A stretch of DNA of 64,000 nt from Neorhizobium huautlense (GCF_030811685.1 NZ_JAUSRF010000006.1:124001-188000), one strand, 5' to 3'; counted from the stretch's first letter, positions 36,742 through 46,340 are shown. Numbers and translations: made by a program. The notes: a model not told the origin generated them from the letters alone.

Positions 36742-36990
36742 ATGGGCGAGATCACATCGATCAGCGTGGACGAGAAACTGACGGCATTTGTCAGGCAGCA
36801 GGTGGACGACGGACGTTATGCGTCCGAGAGCGCCGTGATCGAAGATGCACTGCGGATGCTCATGGAAAGCGAAGAGGCCGCCATCGAAGCAATTCGCGCG
36901 GCGATAGAGGAAGGCGAAGCTTCGGGAGAGCCGGAAATCTTTGAGTCCGATGCTTTTTTAGCCGAATTGCATCGCAAACATGTCCGCTGA
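36742..36990 (+). CDS. parD: Antitoxin of a ParDE-type module
   Basis: An 82-aa protein. The N-terminal SISVDEKLTAFVRQQVDDGRYASESAVIEDALRML is a ribbon-helix-helix domain of the ParD/CC2985 type. The acidic C-terminal half should bind and block the toxin. GGAG lies eight bases before the ATG. Its last 11 bases overlap the toxin gene, the normal arrangement for coupled type II modules. Confidence 0.9.
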   Translation: MGEITSISVDEKLTAFVRQQVDDGRYASESAVIEDALRMLMESEEAAIEAIRAAIEEGEASGEPEIFESDAFLAELHRKHVR

Positions 36991-37282
36991 GCAGAAGAGC
37001 TACAAACTCTCGCCAAGAGCGAAGCGGGATCTTAGCGAGATCTGGCTTTATACCCGGGAGATGTGGTCTATCGCCCAAGCCGACAGCTATTATCGGGATC
37101 TGACAAATTCGATGCAAGCTTTGGCGGGCGGTATCAAACGCGGGAAGCCGATTGATAGTGTCCATCCCGGATATCTCAGTTCCGCTACAGGATCGCATCG
37201 GATCATATATCGTTATCGAGGTCCGGAGGTTTTCATCATCCGTATTCTTCACCAGCGCATGAATTTCCGCCAGCACCTCTGA
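36980..37282 (+). CDS. parE: Toxin of a ParDE-type module
   Basis: A 100-aa basic protein of the ParE/RelE fold. It has the N-terminal [18 protein letters not shown] helix pair, then [27 protein letters not shown] and the C-terminal [15 protein letters not shown]. ParE toxins poison DNA gyrase, while RelE-type members cut mRNA; the ILHQRMD/N-type ending favours ParE. The module sits alone between an SDR gene and argG and has no other mobile features. Confidence 0.9.
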   Translation: MSAEQKSYKLSPRAKRDLSEIWLYTREMWSIAQADSYYRDLTNSMQALAGGIKRGKPIDSVHPGYLSSATGSHRIIYRYRGPEVFIIRILHQRMNFRQHL

Positions 37283-37303
37283 CGCCGTTTTGCGGGCTTT
37301 CCC

Positions 37304-37331
37304 TTGCGCGGATCATGAAACTCGCTAAAAA
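37304..37331 (+). promoter_or_regulatory. Possible argG promoter
   Basis: TTGCGC (37304-37309), a 16-nt spacer and TAAAAA (37326-37331), about 65 nt before the argG ATG. The match is modest. Confidence 0.3.
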
Positions 37332-37395
37332 GTTCGGCGATCCTATTCGGCGGCCCTCACCAAAGCCGTCACCACCACAGACGGATAATTTCGAC

Positions 37396-38613
37396 ATGGC
37401 TCTCCCCAAAGACGTAAAAAAGGTCGTTCTCGCCTATTCCGGCGGTCTCGATACCTCGATCATCCTGAAATGGCTTCAGACCGAACTGAACGCTGAAGTC
37501 GTCACCTTCACTGCCGATCTCGGCCAGGGCGAAGAACTCGAGCCGGCCCGCAAGAAGGCCGAGATGCTCGGCATCAAGGAAATCTATATCGAGGACGTCC
37601 GCGAAGAGTTCGTGCGCGATTTCGTTTTCCCGATGTTCCGCGCCAATGCCGTTTACGAAGGCGTTTATCTGCTCGGCACCTCGATTGCCCGTCCGCTGAT
37701 CTCCAAGCACCTGATCGATATCGCCAAGAAGACCGGCGCTGACGCGATCGCCCATGGCGCGACCGGCAAGGGCAATGACCAGGTTCGTTTCGAACTCTCG
37801 GCCTATGCCTTGAACCCCGACATCAAGATCATCGCTCCGTGGCGCGACTGGTCGTTCAAGAGCCGCACCGATCTTTTGAACTTCGCCGAACAGCACCAGA
37901 TTCCGGTTGCCAAGGACAAGAAGGGCGAGGCGCCGTTCTCCGTCGATGCCAACCTGCTGCACTCCTCGTCCGAGGGCAAGGTTCTGGAAGACCCGGCCGT
38001 CGAGGCTCCGGAATATGTGCACATGCGCACGATCTCGCCGGAAGCCGCTCCCGACAAGGCAACCACGATCAAGGTCGGCTTCCGTAAGGGCGATGCCTGC
38101 TCGATCAACGGTGTCGAGATGTCGCCGGCAACCCTGCTCAAGACCCTCAACGATTACGGTCGCGACAACGGCATCGGTCGTCTCGACCTTGTCGAGAACC
38201 GTTTTGTCGGCATGAAGTCGCGCGGCGTTTACGAAACGCCCGGCGGCACGATCCTGCTGGCCGCTCACCGTGCGATCGAATCGATCACGCTCGACCGTGG
38301 TGCGGCGCATCTCAAGGACGAGATCATGCCGCGTTACGCCGAGCTGATCTATTACGGCTTCTGGTTCTCGCCGGAACGCGAAATGCTGCAGGCTTTGATC
38401 GACAAGAGCCAGGAGCATGTCGAAGGCGAAGTGACGCTGAAGCTCTACAAGGGCAATGTCATGGTCACCGGCCGCGAAAGCGACAAGTCGCTCTATTCGG
38501 ACACGCTGGTTACCTTCGAGGACGACCAGGGCGCCTATGACCAGAAGGATGCCGCCGGCTTCATCAAGCTGAACGCCCTGCGCCTGCGCACGCTCGGCAA
38601 GCGCAACAAGTGA
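37396..38613 (+). CDS. argG: Argininosuccinate synthase
   Basis: A 405-aa cytoplasmic enzyme that joins citrulline and aspartate in arginine synthesis. The PP-loop AYSGGLDTS is near residue 14. THE family segments [19 protein letters not shown] ([14 protein letters not shown]) and [18 protein letters not shown] are present. The family start MALPKDVKK marks ATG 37396. The in-frame ATG at 37315 would add 27 unrelated residues. Confidence 0.97.
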   Translation: MALPKDVKKVVLAYSGGLDTSIILKWLQTELNAEVVTFTADLGQGEELEPARKKAEMLGIKEIYIEDVREEFVRDFVFPMFRANAVYEGVYLLGTSIARPLISKHLIDIAKKTGADAIAHGATGKGNDQVRFELSAYALNPDIKIIAPWRDWSFKSRTDLLNFAEQHQIPVAKDKKGEAPFSVDANLLHSSSEGKVLEDPAVEAPEYVHMRTISPEAAPDKATTIKVGFRKGDACSINGVEMSPATLLKTLNDYGRDNGIGRLDLVENRFVGMKSRGVYETPGGTILLAAHRAIESITLDRGAAHLKDEIMPRYAELIYYGFWFSPEREMLQALIDKSQEHVEGEVTLKLYKGNVMVTGRESDKSLYSDTLVTFEDDQGAYDQKDAAGFIKLNALRLRTLGKRNK

Positions 38614-38650
38614 TTCTTGATGGCTTCGGCCATGTGATCCCTTGATCAAA

Positions 38651-38686
38651 GACCCGTCCTGCATTGAGCAGGGCGGGTTTTCTTTT
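38651..38686 (+). terminator. Terminator of argG
   Basis: ACCCGTCCTGC/GCAGGGCGGGT is an 11-bp stem with one G-U pair and an ATTGA loop, followed by TTTTCTTTT. It lies 38 nt after argG and ten bases before the end of the convergent MFS gene. Confidence 0.88.
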
Positions 38687-38695
38687 GCCCGGAAT

Positions 38696-39907
38696 TCAAC
38701 GTCGCCGGGTGAGTGCCAGATAGCCGAGGTAACCGGCGACGGCAGTGAATTCCATGGCCGGGATGATGGTGGCAAATGCCAGGACCGGCGATCCGACAGC
38801 GGCGGCGGCAAGCCCTGCCGCAAAACCGCAGCTCATCTGGATGAAACCCATCAGTGCCGAGGCCGAACCGGCAATATGCGGAAAAGGCGCAAGGCCGATC
38901 GTGACGACCTGCGGCGTGAGAAAGGCAATGCCGAATGTGCAGATCGCAACGGGGCCCATGACGGACATAAGCGTGGGCGGCAGAAGCATATTCGATGACA
39001 GCATCAGCATTCCGCCCAGTCCGCAGCATGCGAGGCCGAGGCGTACCGCACCCGTGCCGCCGATACGTCGGGAAACCTGCTTGAGGATGATCGATCCTGT
39101 AATATAGGCGCCCGACTGCATCAGCATGGCAAGACCGAACTGCGTCGGTGTCAGGCCGACAGCGCCGATCAACACGAATGGCAACATGGTTGCCTGGGCA
39201 TACAGCGCACCGACGGACCCACCGAGGATCATTGAGGTGCACAGAAAGCGCGGTTCGCTGAGTATCTCCCGATAGGACGAGAGCAGTCGGGTCGGACGGA
39301 TCCGTGAACGGTCGGGAACTGTGGTTTCCTTGAGAAGGGCAAGCACGCCCACAATGATGCAGGCGCCGAACAGCGCCATCAGGATGAACACCGATTCCCA
39401 GCCGAAGGCCGAAAGCGCTAGCCCGCCGATTGTCGGTCCCGTGGCGGGGCCGATCGCCACCATGATGCCGATCAGGTTCATGATCCGGGCCGCCTCCTGG
39501 CCGGTGAAAAGATCCCGGACGATGGCGCGGGCAACGGTGACGCCCACGGACGCACCGATCCCCTGTATCAGGCGGCCGATGATCAGCATTTCGACCGAGG
39601 CGGCGAAGACGGCAATCAATGCGCCGATCAGATAGATGGCCATGAAGCCAAGCGTGGCGGCGCGACGTCCAAACGCGTCCGATGTCGGTCCGGCCAGCAA
39701 TTGCGCCACTGCAAAACCGCCGAAATAGGCCGAGAGGCTGATCTTGATGGAGGCCTGGGTTGTGCCGAAAGCGTTGACCATTTCCGGCATGGCGGGGGTG
39801 GATATCGCCATGGAGATCGGGCCGATCGCCGTCAGCACGGCGCCAAAAATCGCAACCCTGCGCTCGCTCATGCGGGTTTTTTCTGTCGGCGGCGCAGGAG
39901 ATGTCAT
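38696..39907 (-). CDS. MFS multidrug exporter, Bcr/CflA type
   Basis: A 403-aa transporter with 12 membrane segments. The Bcr/CflA marks are IGPISMAISTPAMPEMVNAFG, the motif-A loop GPTSDAFGRRAA and RLIQGIGASVGVTVARAIVRDLF. It is likely a proton-driven drug efflux pump. It lies 30 nt downstream of a MarR-type regulator gene on the same strand, so it is probably that regulator's target. Confidence 0.9.
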   Translation of the reverse strand: MTSPAPPTEKTRMSERRVAIFGAVLTAIGPISMAISTPAMPEMVNAFGTTQASIKISLSAYFGGFAVAQLLAGPTSDAFGRRAATLGFMAIYLIGALIAVFAASVEMLIIGRLIQGIGASVGVTVARAIVRDLFTGQEAARIMNLIGIMVAIGPATGPTIGGLALSAFGWESVFILMALFGACIIVGVLALLKETTVPDRSRIRPTRLLSSYREILSEPRFLCTSMILGGSVGALYAQATMLPFVLIGAVGLTPTQFGLAMLMQSGAYITGSIILKQVSRRIGGTGAVRLGLACCGLGGMLMLSSNMLLPPTLMSVMGPVAICTFGIAFLTPQVVTIGLAPFPHIAGSASALMGFIQMSCGFAAGLAAAAVGSPVLAFATIIPAMEFTAVAGYLGYLALTRRR

Positions 39908-39937
39908 GAGCGGGGATGATCTCGATATGGGGGCAGT

Positions 39938-40381
39938 TTAGGGAGCGGCGGCGAGGTTGTCGTGGACGGTTTCGAGCACGCGCATGAATATCGCGATGTC
40001 GTCTTCCTTGAGGCCATCCGTCGCCTGCGTGATCAACTGGTCCAGTTCGTGGCGAATGCGCTTGATGAGATCATGCGATCTGGGGGTCAGCACGACCTGC
40101 TTGGCGCGGCGGTCGTTGGGGTCTGGCTGGCGTTCGATCAGGTCCAGCGCCTGCAGCTTGTCCAGAAAGGCGCAGACCGTCATCGGCTCGACACCCATGC
40201 GGGCGGCGATGTCGAGCTGGCGGGCGCCGTTCAATATCTCGACATTCAGGAGGGTGCGTGCTTCCGCCGGTGTAACCTCCAGCCCGGCTTCAACGATACG
40301 CCGTTCGAAAGCCGCCCGCAGCACGCGCGCGCTGTCGGAAATCAGGAAGGTCAAGGTGTCGGTGTTCTGCTTTGCGTCCAT
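39938..40381 (-). CDS. MarR-family transcriptional regulator
   Basis: A 147-aa winged-helix regulator: VTPAEARTLLNVEILNGARQLDIAARMGVEPMTVCAFLDKLQALDLIERQPDPNDRRAKQVVLT spans recognition helix and wing (landmark segments only). ATG 40381 with CAGGA upstream is preferred; a GTG at 40408 would add nine residues. A CATAAAT box just above that GTG suggests transcription begins near it. It probably represses the adjacent MFS pump in response to a phenolic or drug ligand. Confidence 0.88.
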   Translation of the reverse strand: MDAKQNTDTLTFLISDSARVLRAAFERRIVEAGLEVTPAEARTLLNVEILNGARQLDIAARMGVEPMTVCAFLDKLQALDLIERQPDPNDRRAKQVVLTPRSHDLIKRIRHELDQLITQATDGLKEDDIAIFMRVLETVHDNLAAAP

Positions 40382-40586
40382 CGATCCTGCTGCCGTTGTC
40401 GCGGGCACACTTACCTATTTATGCCGCTGAGGAAAACCAAAAAGCCTGAAAAACATGGAGGTTTTCTGCACGCGAGGTGTGACAGAAACGCGCCGCCGAT
40501 CGACTGACGCATGCTGCCCTCCCAATCCCGTCTACATTCTCCTATGTAATGATCCAGAGACACATCGATTCAGAGGAAAAGCGCGC

Positions 40587-42677
40587 ATGGCGACCGAACC
40601 GCAGATCAATCCCGCCCTCGTCGACTGGAACGGTCCGAATGGCCTTCCGAAATTCGAACTGGTGAAGGACGGGGATTTTGCCGCCGCGTTCGATGCAGCG
40701 CTTGCCGCGCATGAAGCCGAGATCGATGCGATTGCCAACAATACCGAAACTCCGACCTTCGAGAACACGATCGTCGCTTTGGAAATCGCCGGCGATGCGC
40801 TGTCGCGCGTATCGGCACTGTTCTGGAACAAGGCTGGCGCACATACGAACGACACCATTCAGGCTCTCGAGCGAGACATCGCGCCAAAAATGTCGCGGCA
40901 CTATTCGAAGATCGGCATGAATGCAGCGCTGTTCGCGCGTGTCGATACATTGTGGGATGCGCGCTCGACCCTCAATCTCGATCTGGAGCAGACCCGTGTT
41001 CTCGAAAGGCATTGGAAGGGTTTTGTGAAGGCCGGCGCAAAACTTTCCAAGGATGAGCAGGAGCGCCTTGCCAAGATCAATGAAACCCTGGCCGGTCTTG
41101 GCGCCAGTTTTGGCCAGAACGTTCTGGCCGATGAAAAGGACTGGTCGCTGATCCTGACGGATGAGGCCGATCTTGCTGGTCTGCCGGCCTTCCTGCGTGA
41201 CGCGATGGCGTCCGCTGCCGAGGATCGCGGTTCTGCCGGTGCTTATGCGGTCACACTGTCGCGCTCGATCATCGAGCCCTTCCTGACATTTTCCGAACGC
41301 CGCGATCTGCGCGAACAGGCGTTTGAAGCCTGGGTGGCGCGCGGTCGCAATGGCGGTGCGACCGACAATATCGGCATCGTCAAGGAAACGCTGGCATTGC
41401 GCTCAGAAAAGGCAAAGCTGCTCGGTTATGCCGATTTCGCAGCCTTCAAGCTCGACAACACGATGGCCAAGACCGCCGAAGCGGTGAACGGCCTGCTGCA
41501 TCAGGTCTGGGAAAAGGCGCGCGCCAAGGCGCTGGAGGAAGAGCAGAGCCTTTCCGGCCTGATTGCCGAAGAGGGCAAGAATCATGCGGTCATGCCGTGG
41601 GACTGGCGTTTTTATGCCGAAAAGCTGCGGGAACGCATGTTCGATTTTTCCGAGTCCGAACTGAAACCTTATCTGCAACTCGAAAAGATTATCGAGGCCT
41701 GTTTCGATGTCGCCAAGCGCCTGTTCGGCGTGGATATCACGGAGGCTTCCGGTGTTGCCGCCTACCATCCGGATGTGCGGGTTTTTGAAGTGCGTGATGA
41801 AACCGGTGCACTGAAGGCGATGTTCCTCGGGGATTATTTTGCCCGCTCTTCGAAGCGCTCGGGCGCATGGATGAGCTCCTTCCAGTCGCAGCACAAGCTG
41901 GTGCTGAACAACGGTGCGGAAGGCGAACTGCCGATCATCTATAACGTCTGCAATTTTGCAAAGCCTGCTGCCGGCAAGCCTGCGCTTCTGTCGCTGGATG
42001 ATGCACGAACCCTGTTCCACGAATTCGGCCATGCCCTGCACGGCATGCTCTCGAACGTGACCTATCCGTCGGTGTCGGGCACCGGCGTGTCGCGTGATTT
42101 CGTGGAACTGCCATCGCAGCTTTACGAGCATTGGCTGACCGTGCCGGAAATTCTCGAAAAATACGCCGTGCATTACGAAACGGGCAAGCCGATGCCGAAG
42201 GCGCTGCTCGACAAGGTACTCGCGGCAGCCACGTTCAATGCGGGTTTCGCGACGGTGGAATTCACCTCTTCGGCTCTGGTCGATATGGCATTTCATACCC
42301 GTGGCCCGGTCGAGGACCCGCTCGCCGTGCAGGCGGAAGTCTTGAAAGAGCTTGGCATGCCAGCCTCCATGGTCATGCGTCACGCCACGCCGCATTTCCA
42401 GCATGTCTTCTCCGGCGACGGTTATTCGGCCGGTTATTATTCCTACATGTGGTCGGAAGTGCTGGACGCCGACGCCTTTGCCGCCTTCGAGGAAACCGGC
42501 AATGCGTTCGATCCGGTCATGGCCCGCAAGCTGAAGAACAATATCTATTCGGTTGGCGGCTCGATCGATCCGGAAGACACCTACAAGGCTTTCCGTGGCA
42601 AGCTGCCGGATCCGACGGCCATGCTGAAGAAACGAGGGCTTGCCGTGATGGCTGAACTTTCGGGCAGTGATGGCTGA
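40587..42677 (+). CDS. dcp: Peptidyl-dipeptidase, M3 family (Dcp/OpdA)
   Basis: A 696-aa zinc metallopeptidase. The metal-binding HEFGH is at residues 478-482 in TLFHEFGHALHGMLS. FARSSKRSGAWMSSFQ is the Dcp-type block, and SGDGYSAGYYSYMWSEVLDADAF is the family's C-terminal mark. It removes dipeptides or cleaves oligopeptides in the cytoplasm. Dcp and OpdA are hard to tell apart by sequence alone. GAGGA precedes ATG 40587. Confidence 0.93.
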   Translation: MATEPQINPALVDWNGPNGLPKFELVKDGDFAAAFDAALAAHEAEIDAIANNTETPTFENTIVALEIAGDALSRVSALFWNKAGAHTNDTIQALERDIAPKMSRHYSKIGMNAALFARVDTLWDARSTLNLDLEQTRVLERHWKGFVKAGAKLSKDEQERLAKINETLAGLGASFGQNVLADEKDWSLILTDEADLAGLPAFLRDAMASAAEDRGSAGAYAVTLSRSIIEPFLTFSERRDLREQAFEAWVARGRNGGATDNIGIVKETLALRSEKAKLLGYADFAAFKLDNTMAKTAEAVNGLLHQVWEKARAKALEEEQSLSGLIAEEGKNHAVMPWDWRFYAEKLRERMFDFSESELKPYLQLEKIIEACFDVAKRLFGVDITEASGVAAYHPDVRVFEVRDETGALKAMFLGDYFARSSKRSGAWMSSFQSQHKLVLNNGAEGELPIIYNVCNFAKPAAGKPALLSLDDARTLFHEFGHALHGMLSNVTYPSVSGTGVSRDFVELPSQLYEHWLTVPEILEKYAVHYETGKPMPKALLDKVLAAATFNAGFATVEFTSSALVDMAFHTRGPVEDPLAVQAEVLKELGMPASMVMRHATPHFQHVFSGDGYSAGYYSYMWSEVLDADAFAAFEETGNAFDPVMARKLKNNIYSVGGSIDPEDTYKAFRGKLPDPTAMLKKRGLAVMAELSGSDG

Positions 42678-42724
42678 TTTTTCGCCTTTGAATTGTCATT
42701 GATTCTTTGCAAGCAGCGGTTAGG

Positions 42725-42750
42725 GAGGGGCGAAAATCTTCGCCCCCTTT
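42725..42750 (+). terminator. Terminator of dcp
   Basis: The perfect 8-bp stem GGGGCGAA/TTCGCCCC with loop AATC (42727-42746) is followed by CCTTTC. The U-run is short, so efficiency is uncertain. Confidence 0.55.
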
Positions 42751-42837
42751 CGCAAACGGGAAAAACAGGGTAAGAGCGCGCCAACGAAATTGGCGCCTCC
42801 TCCCGATTGTCGCGCCCCAACTTCAGAGAACCCCAAT

Positions 42838-44658
42838 ATGGCACTTCGCAACATCGCGATCATCGCGCACGTTGACCATGGCAAAACGACCCTCGTTGAC
42901 GAGCTCCTGAAGCAGTCCGGTTCGTTCCGCGAAAACCAGCGTGTTGCAGAACGCGTCATGGACTCCAACGACCTCGAAAAGGAACGCGGCATTACCATTC
43001 TCGCGAAGGCGACTTCGGTTGAGTGGAAGGGCGTTCGCGTCAACATCGTCGACACCCCCGGCCACGCCGACTTCGGCGGCGAAGTTGAACGTATTCTCTC
43101 GATGGTGGACGGCGCGATCGTTCTGGTCGACTCGTCTGAAGGCCCGATGCCGCAGACCAAGTTCGTTGTCGGCAAGGCGCTGAAGGTCGGTCTTCGCCCG
43201 ATCGTCGCGATCAACAAGATCGACCGTCCGGACGGTCGCCACGAAGAAGTCATCAACGAAGTTTTCGACCTGTTCGCAAACCTCGACGCCACCGACGAAC
43301 AGCTCGACTTCCCGATCCTTTACGGTTCTGGTCGTGATGGCTGGATGAACGTCAACCCGGAAGGCCCGAAGGACGAAGGTCTGGCGCCGCTGCTCGACCT
43401 CGTGCTCAAGCACGTTCCTGAGCCGAAGGTCGAAGACGGCCCGTTCCGCATGATCGGTACGCTTCTCGAAGCCAACCCGTTCCTCGGCCGTATCATCACC
43501 GGCCGCGTTGCTTCCGGCTCGATCAAGCCGAACCAGGCCGTCAAGGTTCTAAGCCAAGACGGCAAGACGGTTGAAACCGGCCGTATCTCCAAGATCCTCG
43601 CATTCCGCGGTATCGAGCGTCAGCCGATCGAAGAAGCGATTGCTGGTGACATCGTCGCCATCGCCGGTCTCTCCAAGGGCACCGTTGCCGACACGTTCTG
43701 CGATCCTTCGGTCACCGAAGCCATGCAGGCACAGCCGATCGATCCGCCGACCGTCACCATGTCCTTCATCGTCAACGACTCGCCGCTGGCCGGCACGGAA
43801 GGCGACAAGGTTACCTCGCGCGTCATCCGTGACCGCCTGTACAAGGAAGCCGAAGGCAACGTCGCGCTGAAGATCGAAGAAGCCGAAGGCAAGGATTCGT
43901 TCTACGTATCCGGCCGTGGCGAACTTCAGCTCGCCGTTCTGATCGAAACCATGCGCCGTGAAGGCTTTGAGCTTGCCGTATCGCGTCCGCGCGTCGTCAT
44001 GCACAAGGACGAGAACGGCACCACCATGGAGCCGATCGAAGAAGTCGTCATCGACGTCGATGAAGAACATTCCGGCGTCGTCGTTCAGAAGATGTCCGAG
44101 CGCAAGGCCGAGATGACCGAACTGCGTCCTTCGGGCGGCAGCCGCGTTCGTCTGAAGTTCCTGGCACCGACCCGTGGCCTGATCGGTTACCAGTCGGAAC
44201 TGCTCACCGATACGCGCGGTACGGCGATCATGAACCGCCTGTTCAACGACTATCAGCCTTACAAGGGTGAAATCACCGGTCGTACCAACGGCGTTCTCCT
44301 GTCCAACCAGTCTGGCGAAGCCGTCGCTTATGCGATGTTCAACCTGGAAGATCGCGGCCCGATGATCATCGAGCCGGGCGACAAGGTTTACATGGGCATG
44401 ATCATCGGCATCCATACCCGCGACAACGACCTTGAGGTCAACGTTCTGAAGGGCAAGCAGCTGACGAACATCCGTTCGGCCGGCAAGGACGAAGCCGTTC
44501 GCCTGACCCCGCCGATCCGCATGACGCTCGACCGTGCGCTCTCCTGGATCCAGGACGACGAGCTGATGGAAGTGACGCCGAAGTCGATCCGCCTGCGCAA
44601 GATCTACCTCGACGCCAACGACCGCAAGCGCTTCGACAAGTCGAAAGCCGCTCTCTGA
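42838..44658 (+). CDS. typA: Translational GTPase TypA/BipA
   Basis: A 606-aa ribosome-binding GTPase of the EF-G family, active in 50S assembly and stress adaptation. G1 is AHVDHGKTTLVD near residue 10, G3 DTPGHADFGGEVER, G4 NKIDRPD. The specific C-terminal domain is recognisable by RLFNDYQPYKGEITGR. The family start MALRNIAIIAH marks ATG 42838. A GCGCCAA-CGAAA-TTGGCGC hairpin (42778-42796) lies in the leader. Codon choice is strongly biased to C-ending codons, as in highly expressed genes. Confidence 0.97.
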   Translation: MALRNIAIIAHVDHGKTTLVDELLKQSGSFRENQRVAERVMDSNDLEKERGITILAKATSVEWKGVRVNIVDTPGHADFGGEVERILSMVDGAIVLVDSSEGPMPQTKFVVGKALKVGLRPIVAINKIDRPDGRHEEVINEVFDLFANLDATDEQLDFPILYGSGRDGWMNVNPEGPKDEGLAPLLDLVLKHVPEPKVEDGPFRMIGTLLEANPFLGRIITGRVASGSIKPNQAVKVLSQDGKTVETGRISKILAFRGIERQPIEEAIAGDIVAIAGLSKGTVADTFCDPSVTEAMQAQPIDPPTVTMSFIVNDSPLAGTEGDKVTSRVIRDRLYKEAEGNVALKIEEAEGKDSFYVSGRGELQLAVLIETMRREGFELAVSRPRVVMHKDENGTTMEPIEEVVIDVDEEHSGVVVQKMSERKAEMTELRPSGGSRVRLKFLAPTRGLIGYQSELLTDTRGTAIMNRLFNDYQPYKGEITGRTNGVLLSNQSGEAVAYAMFNLEDRGPMIIEPGDKVYMGMIIGIHTRDNDLEVNVLKGKQLTNIRSAGKDEAVRLTPPIRMTLDRALSWIQDDELMEVTPKSIRLRKIYLDANDRKRFDKSKAAL

Positions 44659-44681
44659 TCAAGCGTCTTAACCAAGACGGA

Positions 44682-44709
44682 AAAACCCGGCCTTCGTGCC
44701 GGGTTTTTT
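44682..44709 (+). terminator. Terminator of typA
   Basis: AAAACCCGGC/GCCGGGTTTTTT with loop CTTCGT, an 8-10-bp stem and a six-T run. Confidence 0.92.
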
Positions 44710-44745
44710 AATGTGCGTTGCAACGACACAGGCTTGTCGCGGTCG

Positions 44746-44761
44746 TTAAAAAAGCGTTAAC
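44746..44761 (+). promoter_or_regulatory. Full CtrA-type box upstream of a GNAT gene
   Basis: TTAA-AAAAGCG-TTAAC has the exact TTAA-N7-TTAAC spacing of the alphaproteobacterial CtrA site. It is 100 nt before the GNAT start. Two GANTC (CcrM) sites lie between them, GAGTC at 44809-44813 and GAATC at 44829-44833. This suggests cell-cycle control, by inference. Confidence 0.55.
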
Positions 44762-44860
44762 CTTCACGAAGATTGAACACCCGATTAGCCTGTGGGCAAG
44801 CCTGACCGGAGTCATTCCCGGGATTGGCGAATCAGCCTCCGTCGGACCAGAGTGAACGTT

Positions 44861-45367
44861 ATGAAGACGTTATCCATAGATGTGCGGCGCGCCGAGCCGA
44901 ACGATGCCAGGGAAATTTCCGAGGTGCATCGTGCCGCCTGGGCACAGGCCTATACGGGCCTCATTCCCCACAAGCCGCTCACGCAGATGCTGGAGCGTCG
45001 CAATGAAGGCTGGTGGCGCAAGGCCGCCCGCGGCCCGGCAACGCTTCTGGTGCTCGATGTCGCCGGCACCATTGCCGGTTATGCGACCGTGGGTCTCAAC
45101 CGTGCCAAGGCACTGCCGCAGGATGGCGAGATCTATGAAATCTATCTGCGTCCGGAATATCAGGGTATCGGCCTTGGACGCCGTCTTTTCGGTGAAACGC
45201 GCCGGCTGCTGAAATCGCTGGGCTGCAACGGCCTTGTCGTCTGGTGCCTGGAAGACAGTGAAAACGCCACGCGTTTCTTCCGTCGTCACGGTGGTCATGA
45301 TCTGGCCGAAGGCATGGAAGATTTCGATGGTGCCAATCTGCGCAAGATCGGTTTCGTCTGGCCCTGA
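44861..45367 (+). CDS. GNAT-family N-acetyltransferase
   Basis: A 168-aa acetyltransferase. The acetyl-CoA loop RPEYQGIGLGRRLF is near residue 95, and VVWCLEDSENATRFFRRHGG forms the usual beta-5/alpha-4 segment. The N-terminal VRRAEPNDAREISEVHRAAW is also typical. The target is unknown. ATG 44861 is preferred over the frame opening at 44792. A CtrA-type box precedes it. Confidence 0.87.
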   Translation: MKTLSIDVRRAEPNDAREISEVHRAAWAQAYTGLIPHKPLTQMLERRNEGWWRKAARGPATLLVLDVAGTIAGYATVGLNRAKALPQDGEIYEIYLRPEYQGIGLGRRLFGETRRLLKSLGCNGLVVWCLEDSENATRFFRRHGGHDLAEGMEDFDGANLRKIGFVWP

Positions 45368-45384
45368 TTCCGGCTGTAGCCAGT

Positions 45385-45406
45385 ACCCGATGCCCAATCG
45401 GGTTTG
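45385..45406 (+). terminator. Weak terminator after the GNAT gene
   Basis: ACCCGAT/ATCGGGT with loop GCCCA, 18 nt after the stop. Only a short T-run follows, so it could also be a leader hairpin of ppa. Confidence 0.4.
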
Positions 45407-45481
45407 GTAAATGGCAGGTTGCCATGTCCCTGAAATCCCGATATCCAAATCCCCGAATGTTCAATTACTTCGAGGACCAGA

Positions 45482-46015
45482 ATGCGTATCGACGCCATTT
45501 CCATCGGCAAAAACCCGCCTGAAGACGTCAATGTCATCGTTGAAGTGCCGGTCGGCGGCCAGCCGATCAAGTACGAGATGGACAAGGATGCCGGCGCGCT
45601 GATCGTCGACCGCTTCCTCTACACGCCGATGACCTATCCGGGTAACTATGGCTTCATTCCGCACACGCTTTCGGAAGATGGCGATCCGTGCGACGTACTG
45701 ATCTGCAACACGCGTCCGCTCATCCCGGGCTGCGTCATCAACGTACGTCCGATCGGCGTCATGATCATGGAAGATGATGGCGGCAAGGACGAGAAGATCA
45801 TTGCCGTGCCGGTTCCGAAGCTGACCCAGCGTTACGACAAGATCAAGAACTACACTGACATGCCGGAAATCACGCTCAAGCAGATCGAGCATTTCTTCGA
45901 GCATTACAAGGATCTGGAGCCCGGCAAGTGGGTGAAGATCGGCGGCTGGCAGGACGTCGACGTTGCCAAGAAGCTGATCGTCGAAGCGATCGAGCGTTAC
46001 AAGGCCCAAGGTTGA
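45482..46015 (+). CDS. ppa: Inorganic pyrophosphatase, family I
   Basis: A 177-aa soluble enzyme that hydrolyses PPi. Metal-binding DGDPCDVL is near residue 65, and [21 protein letters not shown] and [11 protein letters not shown] are also canonical. GAGGA precedes the ATG. Its TGA stop is immediately adjacent to the stop of the convergent DUF167 gene, so there is no room for a separate terminator. Confidence 0.97.
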   Translation: MRIDAISIGKNPPEDVNVIVEVPVGGQPIKYEMDKDAGALIVDRFLYTPMTYPGNYGFIPHTLSEDGDPCDVLICNTRPLIPGCVINVRPIGVMIMEDDGGKDEKIIAVPVPKLTQRYDKIKNYTDMPEITLKQIEHFFEHYKDLEPGKWVKIGGWQDVDVAKKLIVEAIERYKAQG

Positions 46016-46330
46016 TCAAGGGCTGATCAGGCCTTCCAGATTCGCTTTCAAATCCTCCGGGTCGCCCTCGATCCGGAGGATTTTTTTGCGCGACGTTTCG
46101 CCTGAAATGAAGCTGATCGTGCTTTTGGGCGCACGAAGTTTCTTGGCAAGAAGCGCAACCAGCGCTTTGTTGGCCTTGCCGTTTTCCGGCACGGCGGAAA
46201 CGCGTGCCTTCAGATAAGCATTGCCTTCGGCGTCCGTTTCAACACCCTCGATAGAATCGCGGCCCCCGTTCGGCGTCAGCCGGACCGAGAGCCGCAAATG
46301 ATCGTCGTGAAGGCTGAAGGGCTCTTTCAA
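46016..46330 (-). CDS. DUF167/YggU-family protein
   Basis: A 104-aa protein of the YggU family, typically found with YggT as here. The core GRDSIEGVETDAEGNAYLKARVSAVPENGKANKALVALLAKKL is characteristic (landmark). Function is unknown. The start is a TTG at 46330 with AAGGGGA six bases upstream. It begins ten bases after the YggT stop and ends exactly against the ppa stop. Confidence 0.88.
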   Translation of the reverse strand: MKEPFSLHDDHLRLSVRLTPNGGRDSIEGVETDAEGNAYLKARVSAVPENGKANKALVALLAKKLRAPKSTISFISGETSRKKILRIEGDPEDLKANLEGLISP

Positions 46331-46340
46331 GCCGATCCCC

